Origin: an uncultured Gemmatimonadota bacterium
GTDB lineage: Bacteria; Gemmatimonadota; Gemmatimonadetes; Gemmatimonadales; Gemmatimonadaceae
NCBI GenBank assembly: GCA_903906325.1
Contig: CAIVJV010000198.1
Span: forward strand, 1-14,400
Reading direction: 5' to 3'
DNA: 14,400 nucleotides
In this document: positions 1 through 6,237 of the stretch, in pieces
Numbering within the stretch: the first letter of the stretch is position 1
Layout of the letters: each line of letters opens with the position of its first letter
Position numbers and translations under genes: made by a program
Notes under the pieces: generated by a model
What the model saw: the letters and a program-made list of their open reading frames with translations, nothing else
Database searches by the model: none
What the model was told of the DNA's origin: nothing

Positions 1-65
1 GTCCCCATGCCATTTCGGCGCCTTCCCTAGCGCCCACCGCCACCCTGTCGTAATTCCACACGGAA

Positions 66-88
66 CAGACCTTGCACCCCAGGGTCTG
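66..88 (+). promoter_or_regulatory. Small inverted repeat over the lon ribosome binding site
   Basis: CAGACC (66-71) and GGTCTG (83-88) form a perfect 6-bp inverted repeat with an 11-nt loop, ending 2 nt before the lon ATG. The only Shine-Dalgarno-like bases, AGGG at 81-84, lie partly inside the right arm. In mRNA such a hairpin could limit ribosome access. The pairing is seen in the sequence; a regulatory role is inference. I found no CIRCE or HAIR heat-shock operator in the 90 bases before lon, and no convincing -35/-10 pair. Confidence 0.3.
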
Positions 89-90
89 AC

Positions 91-2586
91 ATGGAAACCA
101 ACCTTCCCGTTCCGACCAGCAGCCCCATCGTGAGCACGCGCCAGACCCTCCCGGTCCTCCCCCTGCGGGGGACCGTGATCTTCCCCGGCCTCACCGCCCC
201 CATCGCGGCGGGCCGGCCCGGGACCCTGCGTGCCATCGAAGCCGCCCTCAAGGGCGACCGCCTCGTCTTCGCCGTCGCCCAGCGCGACAACACCGAGGAA
301 CCCGACCCCGACATCCTCTACTCGATGGGCGTGATCGCCCGCATCGGGCAGGTGCAGCGGGGCCTGGGCGGGGTGCAACTCCTCCTCCAAGGAGAGCAGC
401 GCGCCACCTCCCTCCAGTACAACACCACCGAGGGCTACCTCTCGGCGGTCATCGTCCCCGTCGAGGAGCTCGCCCCCGTCGAGGAGAAGGATCCCGCCTT
501 CGTCGCCCTCCATAAGGAGATCCGCGAGCGCGCCGCCGAACTCGGCGAGCGACGCGGCCTCCCCGAGGAGGTCGTGCACCAGGTCCTCGACTCCGTCACC
601 GAGCCGGGGCGCTTCTCCGACCTCGTCGCCGGCTACATCGAGCTCCCGGTGCCCGAGAAGCAGGGACTCCTCGAGACCCTCTCCATCGAGGACCGCCTCC
701 GGAAGGTCCTCGTGCATGTGCAGCGACAGATCTCCCTCCTCGAGGCGCAGGAGGAGATCAAGACGCAGGTGCAGGAGGAGCTCGGTGAGCGCCAGCGCGA
801 GATGTTCCTGCGCGAGCAGATGAAGGCGATCCAGAAGGAGCTCGGCGACGATGACTCCGCCAAGGAGATCGAGGAGCTCCGCGCCAAGCTCGAGGCACTC
901 GACCTCCCGAAGCAGGCCCGCACCGAGGTCGAGCGCGAGCTTGGCCGCTTGGAGCGCGCCGGCCGCGAGTCCATGGAGGCGCAGGTCATCCGCACCTATC
1001 TGGAGTGGATCGCCGAGCTGCCGTGGAACACCGTCTCCGACGATCAGCTCGACCTGAACCGCGCGAGCACGCAGCTCGACGAGGATCACTACGGCCTCAG
1101 CGATGTGAAGGACCGCGTGCTCGAGTTCCTCGCCGTGCGGCAGCTCCGCGCGGCGCAGGCCGCGGCCACCGAGTCGACCGATGACGCCGAGACCAAGTCG
1201 AAGAAGGCGCGCGCGATGGCGAAGGGGCCGATCCTCCTCTTCACCGGCCCGCCAGGCGTCGGCAAGACCTCGATCGCGAAGTCCATCGCCCAATCGCTCG
1301 GGCGCGAGTACGTGCGCGTCGCCTTGGGTGGCGCCCGCGACGAGGCCGACATCCGTGGCCACCGCCGCACCTACGTGGGGGCGATGCCCGGACGCATCAT
1401 CCAAGGGATGAAGCAGGCCGGGACCAAGAACCCCGTCTTCCTCCTCGACGAGGTGGACAAGCTCGGCCAGTCGTTCCAGGGCGATCCGTCGAGCGCGCTC
1501 CTCGAGGTGCTCGACCCCGCGCAGAACGATTCCTTCACCGATCACTACCTCGGGGTCCCCTTCGACCTCTCCGAGGTGCTCTTCATCGCGACGGCGAACT
1601 ACGTGCAGAACATCCCGGGGCCCCTCCTCGACCGCATGGAGGTCGTCGAGTTCGCGGGCTACACCGAGCGCGAGAAGCAGGAGATCGCCAAGAAGTATCT
1701 GATCCCGCGACAGCTCGAGGAGAACGGCCTCGGCGACAAGGCGGTCGTGTTCAGCGATGAGGCGGTCGCCTCGCTCGTGAGCCAGTACACCCGCGAGAGC
1801 GGGGTGCGACAGCTCGAGCGCGAGGTCGGCAAGGTCGCGCGGAAGGTCGCGCGCCGCATCGCGACCAAGGAAGGCGTCGATCCCACCACGGACGGCGTGA
1901 TCTCCGCCGACGAGGTGCGCGAGCTCCTCGGTCGGCCCAAGGTGCACCCCGAGAAGGCGAACCTCGCCCACGAGGTGGGGATCGCGACCGGGATGTACTA
2001 CACGCCGATGGGAGGCGACATCATGTTCGTCGAGGCCTCGGTCCGCTCGATCGCCGCGCCGTCCGGCGGGGAGGGCGGCGCCCCGGTCTCACTGATCCTC
2101 ACGGGCCAGCTCGGCGATGTGATGAAGGAGTCGGCGCGCGCCGCCTTCACCTTCGTCACCAAGAACGCCGAGCAGCTCGGGATCCCACGCACGCGCTTGG
2201 GCGCGGTGGAGACGCACATCCATGTGCCCGCCGGTGCGATCCCCAAGGATGGACCCTCCGCGGGCGTCGCCATCTCGACGGCACTCGCGAGCGAACTCTC
2301 CGGCCGTCCCGTCCGGAAGGACCTGGCGATGACCGGTGAGGTCACCCTCCGCGGCCGGGTGCTCCCGATCGGCGGGGTGAAGGAGAAGGTCCTCGGCGCG
2401 CTCCGCGCGGGGATCACCGACATCATCCTCCCCAAGGCGAACGAGGCCGATGTGGAGGACGTCCCCGAGGAGGCGCGTGGGCAGCTGCGCTTCCACTTCG
2501 TGGAATCGCTCCAGGAGGTGCTGGCGATCGCCCTCCTCCCCGAGCCGGGCCGGACCACAGGGGAACCGCTCGCGGTCGTGGCGTAG
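91..2586 (+). CDS. lon: ATP-dependent Lon protease (LonA, S16 family)
   Basis: Cytoplasmic AAA+ protease that unfolds and degrades damaged and short-lived regulatory proteins. At 831 aa it is somewhat longer than the roughly 780 aa of E. coli Lon. Domains in order: N-terminal substrate-binding LAN domain (about residues 18-215), a charged helical coiled-coil region (about 215-300), the AAA+ module with Walker A GPPGVGKT (386-393) and Walker B FLLDEVD with D453/E454, then the protease domain with PKDGPSAG carrying catalytic Ser723 and GGVKEK carrying Lys766. The Ser-Lys spacing of 43 equals that of E. coli (679/722). Two small insertions stand out: an Ala-rich then acidic and basic stretch just before Walker A (about 354-375) and a Gly-rich loop (about 655-660). 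The ATG start has a weak AGGG site 6 nt upstream within a small hairpin. The gene seems to be transcribed alone, with a terminator-like repeat after the stop. All catalytic motifs are intact. Confidence 0.98.
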   Translation: METNLPVPTSSPIVSTRQTLPVLPLRGTVIFPGLTAPIAAGRPGTLRAIEAALKGDRLVFAVAQRDNTEEPDPDILYSMGVIARIGQVQRGLGGVQLLLQGEQRATSLQYNTTEGYLSAVIVPVEELAPVEEKDPAFVALHKEIRERAAELGERRGLPEEVVHQVLDSVTEPGRFSDLVAGYIELPVPEKQGLLETLSIEDRLRKVLVHVQRQISLLEAQEEIKTQVQEELGERQREMFLREQMKAIQKELGDDDSAKEIEELRAKLEALDLPKQARTEVERELGRLERAGRESMEAQVIRTYLEWIAELPWNTVSDDQLDLNRASTQLDEDHYGLSDVKDRVLEFLAVRQLRAAQAAATESTDDAETKSKKARAMAKGPILLFTGPPGVGKTSIAKSIAQSLGREYVRVALGGARDEADIRGHRRTYVGAMPGRIIQGMKQAGTKNPVFLLDEVDKLGQSFQGDPSSALLEVLDPAQNDSFTDHYLGVPFDLSEVLFIATANYVQNIPGPLLDRMEVVEFAGYTEREKQEIAKKYLIPRQLEENGLGDKAVVFSDEAVASLVSQYTRESGVRQLEREVGKVARKVARRIATKEGVDPTTDGVISADEVRELLGRPKVHPEKANLAHEVGIATGMYYTPMGGDIMFVEASVRSIAAPSGGEGGAPVSLILTGQLGDVMKESARAAFTFVTKNAEQLGIPRTRLGAVETHIHVPAGAIPKDGPSAGVAISTALASELSGRPVRKDLAMTGEVTLRGRVLPIGGVKEKVLGALRAGITDIILPKANEADVEDVPEEARGQLRFHFVESLQEVLAIALLPEPGRTTGEPLAVVA

Positions 2587-2593
2587 TATCATC

Positions 2594-2629
2594 GACGGGG
2601 ACCTCGCGATAGGATGCGGGGTCCCCGTC
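2594..2629 (+). terminator. Terminator-like hairpin downstream of lon
   Basis: GACGGGGACC (2594-2603) and GGTCCCCGTC (2620-2629) form a perfect 10-bp stem with a 16-nt loop, starting 7 nt after the lon stop. It is followed by a pyrimidine-rich run (CCACTTTCCTC) instead of a clean U tract, so termination may be incomplete or Rho-assisted. An in-frame ATG at 2614 for the next gene lies inside the loop, which argues against its use as a start. Confidence 0.65.
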
Positions 2630-2643
2630 CCACTTTCCTCCTC

Positions 2644-2647
2644 GGAG
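2644..2647 (+). promoter_or_regulatory. Ribosome binding site deciding the GTG start at 2656
   Basis: GGAG lies 8 nt before the GTG at 2656. That start puts a standard signal peptide right at the N-terminus. The upstream ATG at 2614 would be in the lon terminator loop and would add 14 residues before the signal peptide. Confidence 0.55.
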
Positions 2648-2655
2648 CCTCATCC

Positions 2656-3453
2656 GTGCGTCGCTCGCTCGTCACCCTCGCGACCCTCGCCCTCGGTCTT
2701 TCGCTCACCAGCGCGGCGCTGCACGCGCAGCCCGACCGCGTCACCATCCAGGTCACCGACGTGCGAGGGAACGCGATCCCCTTCGCCTTCGTGCAGATCA
2801 CGAAGGGGGTGAGCCGCGTCGCCGACGACTCCGGACGTGCCGTGTTCGCGATGAAGGGGGTCGACTCGCTCAACCTGCAGGTCCGCCGGATCGGCTTCGA
2901 TCCCTTCAGCGGGTGGGCCAAGCGCCGGAACGAGAGCGGCGCCTTCGTGGTGGATCTCATCCCGCTCCCCCGCACGCTTGACCCGGTGACGATCGCGGGT
3001 CGGCGGGACACGCCGCTCGCGCGGACGGGGTTCTACGACCGCGTCGAGCGGATCCAGCGCGGCTCCTACTCGGCGCGGATGATCACCCCCGAGGAGATGG
3101 ATCTGCGCAACCCGATCCGGCTCTCCCAGGTGCTCGCGGGCGAGAGCATGGTGAAGGTCACACCGTACAACGGGAAGGCGGTCCTGATGGGACGTGGGAT
3201 CGCCTGCGCGATGACGATCCTGCTCGATGGGCAGCGCCTCACCGGGACATACGAGGAGGCGATCGGGAATCCGAGCCCGCCACCGATGTCATCCCTCGCG
3301 TCGATCGACGAGATCATCAACGCCCAGTCGATCGCGGCGATCGAGGTCTACGGCAGCGCCGCCGCCGTCCCCGCGGAATTGCAGCGGGTGGCCGGGGGCC
3401 GGATGGCGCAGGGGTGTGGACTCGTCGCGATCTGGACGGGATCGCGCCGCTAG
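2656..3453 (+). CDS. Exported carboxypeptidase-regulatory-like / TonB plug-domain protein without a barrel
   Basis: The protein is 265 aa from the GTG start. Residues 1-24 form a signal peptide (MRRSLVTLATLAL, ending ALHA-Q). Residues about 25-105 resemble the carboxypeptidase-regulatory-like beta-sandwich found at the N-terminus of many TonB-dependent receptors. The rest resembles a receptor plug, with MDLRNPIRLSQVL, MTILLDGQRL and an IEVYGSAAAVPAELQ segment. The frame then stops after a Cys-containing tail (QGCGLVAIWTG), with no room for the 22-strand barrel of a full receptor. Stand-alone proteins of this layout are, as I recall, common in Gemmatimonadota; their role is unknown. It could be a periplasmic partner of an outer-membrane receptor or a diverged decoy plug. 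There is no sign of truncation, because the end is typical of that family. Its TAG interlocks with the stop of the convergent gene in the tetramer CTAG. Confidence 0.8.
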   Translation: MRRSLVTLATLALGLSLTSAALHAQPDRVTIQVTDVRGNAIPFAFVQITKGVSRVADDSGRAVFAMKGVDSLNLQVRRIGFDPFSGWAKRRNESGAFVVDLIPLPRTLDPVTIAGRRDTPLARTGFYDRVERIQRGSYSARMITPEEMDLRNPIRLSQVLAGESMVKVTPYNGKAVLMGRGIACAMTILLDGQRLTGTYEEAIGNPSPPPMSSLASIDEIINAQSIAAIEVYGSAAAVPAELQRVAGGRMAQGCGLVAIWTGSRR

Positions 3454-4436
3454 CGAGAGCGGATCGGACTCATCCGCCCGAGGTCGTCCACCACGAAGCG
3501 TGGTGCCAATGGTGGGCCGAGGATGGTGAGTGCCTCGGCGGGCGTCCATACCGCCGCTGATGCGCCAGACGTGAGGGCGGCCGGAGGGGCGGGCACGGTA
3601 TAGGGCTCCGCTGACGTCAGACTCACGATGTAACCGAGGTCGGCGAGCGCCTGCAGCGTCATCTTCGAGAGCGGGTTGTTGGTCTGGAGATAGCCCGTCA
3701 TGAGTTCGCCCTGGAAGACGCTCTCCTTCCAATGGGAATCGATCGTCCCCGCCCCGCAGGTCAGCGCGGGATCGAGGTTCAGGCAGTTCTCCGCGGGGAC
3801 CGCGCCCCCCGGACAGGCCGTCGAGCCCCCGTGATCGTTCACGCAGGCCGACGCCGCGAGGGGCCCGGTGACGCGCACCGTGGCGAGCCCACTGTCCGCG
3901 AGGATCCCCTTGCGTCGCCACAGCGTCCCGATGCCGACCACATGCAGCATCTCATGGAGCACGACGGCATTCAACCGCCCTTTGTTCGCGAGGTCGGTCA
4001 GATCGGCGCTGTCGAAGCGCATGATCCCCAGCACGGTGAGCCCACCGGTCACCCGCGTGAGGCAGGGGCCGGCGGACCCGAGCGTCTTCCCCACCCCGTC
4101 GATCGCCTCGACCTTGGCGTAGATCACGAGATCGTCGACGATCTCATCGAGCGCCGCGGTCCCCGTCATGGAGGCGCTGCACTTGGTGAGGTCGAAGGGG
4201 GCCTCCTTCGATCCGACCTTCGCCGCTTGGAGATCGTTGAGGATGATCTGGTCGATGCGTGCGGCCGCCGCGTCGAACGCCGCGGCCACCGCCCCCGTGG
4301 GCTTCGACCCCACCCAGCGCAGCTCGATGTCGAACGTGGTCTCGTTCGCTGGCGCGGGCGACGTCGCATCCCGACACGCGCCCAGGAGGAGGAGCGCGCC
4401 CAGGCGCATGAGGGGGCGGAGGCGCCGCACGCTCAC
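3450..4436 (-). CDS. Leishmanolysin-like (M8) zinc metallopeptidase lipoprotein
   Basis: A predicted zinc-dependent endopeptidase of 328 aa anchored by lipid. The start is GTG at 4436, which overlaps the TGA of the upstream gene (GTGA), so translation is probably coupled; a second GTG two codons downstream is possible. A short basic n-region and hydrophobic core end in the lipobox LLGAC, giving lipidated Cys21. The zinc motif is HEMLHVVGIG with H161, E162 and H165. A third histidine, H235 in DSHWKE, lies 70 residues later, much like the long insertion of gp63-type enzymes. A Met-turn candidate follows in GELMTG. Several Cys residues (in CSAS, PCLTR, ACVND, TACPG, ENCLN and LTCGA) suggest disulfides, consistent with an exported protein. 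The open frame continues far upstream of 4436, but that part crosses two other genes and looks non-coding. The substrate cannot be read from sequence. Confidence 0.85.
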   Translation of the reverse strand: MSVRRLRPLMRLGALLLLGACRDATSPAPANETTFDIELRWVGSKPTGAVAAAFDAAAARIDQIILNDLQAAKVGSKEAPFDLTKCSASMTGTAALDEIVDDLVIYAKVEAIDGVGKTLGSAGPCLTRVTGGLTVLGIMRFDSADLTDLANKGRLNAVVLHEMLHVVGIGTLWRRKGILADSGLATVRVTGPLAASACVNDHGGSTACPGGAVPAENCLNLDPALTCGAGTIDSHWKESVFQGELMTGYLQTNNPLSKMTLQALADLGYIVSLTSAEPYTVPAPPAALTSGASAAVWTPAEALTILGPPLAPRFVVDDLGRMSPIRSR

Positions 4437-4756
4437 GGCTTCCGCTTCTTGATCGGGATGGGGCGTCCCGCGGAATCGAGCGCATAGCTCGGGCCGAAGG
4501 CGGAGTCGTACCCGATGACCGTGCCCCCCTTCGCGGCACTCGTGGGTGAGGAAGGCGCCGCACCCGCGGCGGGGGCGGCGGGGGCCCCCGGGGTGGTATC
4601 GGATGCTGGCATCCCATCGGGGACGACATCCCCAGGGGCGGCCTGGATGGTCGGGGTGTCGGTCTCCCCCGCGGGCGGCGGCACCTCCGACTTCGTGCCG
4701 CAGGCGAGCGAGAGGATGAAGAGCGCCCCAAAGGCGAGTCGTGTGGATGCGGTCAT
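4433..4756 (-). CDS. Small Pro/Ala-rich lipoprotein of unknown function
   Basis: The protein is 107 aa. The start MTASTRLAFGALFILSLAC gives a textbook lipoprotein signal with lipobox LSLAC and lipidated Cys19. A longer frame to 4837 exists, but its first 27 residues do not look like an export signal. After Cys19 come an acidic and Thr-rich stretch, then a low-complexity Pro/Ala/Ser spacer (about 60-75), then a short non-repetitive C-terminal part (GGTVIGYDSAFGPSYALD), ending in the basic tail KKRKP. I recognise no domain. It is the first gene of a two-gene minus-strand unit with the M8 metallopeptidase, sharing a 4-bp stop/start overlap. It may be an accessory or substrate of that enzyme, but this is only inference from adjacency. 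The Shine-Dalgarno is poor. Confidence 0.7.
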   Translation of the reverse strand: MTASTRLAFGALFILSLACGTKSEVPPPAGETDTPTIQAAPGDVVPDGMPASDTTPGAPAAPAAGAAPSSPTSAAKGGTVIGYDSAFGPSYALDSAGRPIPIKKRKP

Positions 4757-4786
4757 CGAGGAAGTATGCCTGGCGCTGAGGTCCGA

Positions 4787-4796
4787 GGGGAGGTGG
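4787..4796 (+). promoter_or_regulatory. Strong ribosome binding site for the copper monooxygenase-like gene
   Basis: GGGGAGGTGG, with core GGAGG at 4789-4793, lies 7 nt before the ATG at 4801. It is the best Shine-Dalgarno in the window and the main reason for preferring this start over the ATG at 4864, which has none. Confidence 0.55.
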
Positions 4797-4800
4797 TGAG

Positions 4801-6222
4801 ATGTCGAGGCAGGGACCTTCTGGCACCCTGTCGGCACCGAGGCCCGGCTCGCATCTTCCTCTCATGACGGACCCCCGACAGCCGAGACGGTTCCCTCGCC
4901 CGCCCAGGTGGGTGACGCGCTCCGTGCTCACCCTCGCCGTCGCCGCCTGCGGCGAGGGATCCCCCGCCGGCACCGTCGCGGTGGACGGGAGCTTCTCGCG
5001 CATCGTCAACGACGTCCTCACCCCGTCCTGTGCGACGGGAGGATGCCATGTCGGGGGATCGGGTGAGGTCACGTTGACCGGCGCGGGCGCATACGACGCG
5101 CTCGTGAACGCGACGCCGACCCATCCCGGCGCCCGACTCGCCGGACTCAAGCGGGTCGTGCCCGGACGCCCGGACAGCTCCCTCCTCTACCTCCGCGTCC
5201 TCGCGCCGACCCATCCCCTTCCGATCGACCTCGGCCCGGTGATGCCCGAGGGACGCACCCCACTCTCCGCTGGCCAGGTGGAGTACATCCTCCAGTGGAT
5301 CGCCGCGGGCGCGCCACGTCGGGGGGAGGTGGCCGATCTCGCCCTCCTCACCGACAAGACCGCGCAGGCGCAGGCCCCCTTCCAACCGTTGGCCGCCCCG
5401 GCGGCCGGCGAGGGGATCCAACTCCGGGTCGAACCCTTCACCGTCGCCAAGGACTTCGAGCGGGAGCTCTTCGTCCATCGGCGGGCGGCGACGACGGCCG
5501 ATCTCTACGTGCGGCGCATCCACTTCCGCATGCGGCCCAACAGCCATCACTTCGTCCTCTACACCCTCAACCCGACGATCCCGAGCTTCCTGATCCCCGC
5601 CTACGACGCCGTGCGCGACATCCGTAATCCCGATGGCTCGATGAACACGGCGAACATGCTGACGATGGGGTATCACGTCTTCTTCGGCGGGTCGATGCAG
5701 TCGGAGTTCGCGTACGATCTCCCGCCGGGGGTCGCCCTCAAGATCCCGGCCGGCACGGGACTCGACCTCAACGTGCACTACGCGAACCACACCGACGCCC
5801 CGATCAGCGGCGAGGCGGTGGTGAATCTCCATACGATGCCGCTCGCCCAGGTGACGAAGGTGGCCCGGACCCTCAACTGGTCCAACCAGTCGATCACCCT
5901 GCCCGCGGGACAACGCACGACGATCGAGCGGACCTTCACCGTGCCCGACTCGACGACGATCATCGCGCTCACCTCCCACACCCATCGGCTCGGGGAGCGG
6001 TTCGTGATCAAGGTCGTCGGCGGGGCGCGCGACGGCGAGGTGGTGTACGAGAACACCGATTGGGAGCACCCCGCCTTCCTGCTCCTCCCGCAGCCGGTGC
6101 GACTCGGGCCCGGACAGGGCCTCAAGTCGATCGTCACCTACAACAACACCACCGCCACCACCGTCCGCTTCGGGCTCCAGAGCACCGACGAGATGGGGAT
6201 CATCTTCGGCTACGCGTACTGA
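4801..6222 (+). CDS. Exported PHM-like copper type II monooxygenase with N-terminal CX4CH cytochrome-like domain
   Basis: The protein is 473 aa. A long basic n-region and a short hydrophobic core end in AVAAC (Cys50), so it is probably a lipoprotein. The start at 4801 has a strong Shine-Dalgarno; ATG 4864 would give a more usual 28-residue signal. Residues about 63-180 form a cytochrome-c-like domain with C77-x4-C82-H83 in place of CXXCH. Residues about 205-473 match the two-lobed copper type II ascorbate-dependent monooxygenase fold of peptidylglycine alpha-hydroxylating monooxygenase (PHM). NSHH gives H249/H250 and LNVHY gives H326 for the first copper. THTH gives H393/H395 and DEMG gives M465 for the second. 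All six ligands occur in the PHM order with similar spacing. Residues that hold the peptide in rat PHM (Arg240, Asn316, Tyr318) are not present here (Thr391, Ile467, Phe469 by position), so the substrate is probably not a glycine-extended peptide. Convergent with the M20 gene, 15 bp apart. Confidence 0.85.
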   Translation: MSRQGPSGTLSAPRPGSHLPLMTDPRQPRRFPRPPRWVTRSVLTLAVAACGEGSPAGTVAVDGSFSRIVNDVLTPSCATGGCHVGGSGEVTLTGAGAYDALVNATPTHPGARLAGLKRVVPGRPDSSLLYLRVLAPTHPLPIDLGPVMPEGRTPLSAGQVEYILQWIAAGAPRRGEVADLALLTDKTAQAQAPFQPLAAPAAGEGIQLRVEPFTVAKDFERELFVHRRAATTADLYVRRIHFRMRPNSHHFVLYTLNPTIPSFLIPAYDAVRDIRNPDGSMNTANMLTMGYHVFFGGSMQSEFAYDLPPGVALKIPAGTGLDLNVHYANHTDAPISGEAVVNLHTMPLAQVTKVARTLNWSNQSITLPAGQRTTIERTFTVPDSTTIIALTSHTHRLGERFVIKVVGGARDGEVVYENTDWEHPAFLLLPQPVRLGPGQGLKSIVTYNNTTATTVRFGLQSTDEMGIIFGYAY

Positions 6223-6237
6223 ACGCGCGGTGGGGCG

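Noticed and set aside
4437..5150. Upstream extension of the M8 peptidase frame on the minus strand
   Set aside because: It crosses the small lipoprotein gene and the start of the copper monooxygenase gene, has Arg/Pro/Gly-rich composition, and would bury the clear lipoprotein signal at 4436.
4753..6069. 438-codon minus-strand frame opposite the PHM-like gene
   Set aside because: Rich in Arg/Gly/Glu with no recognisable domain; the plus-strand gene is well supported by copper-ligand motifs.
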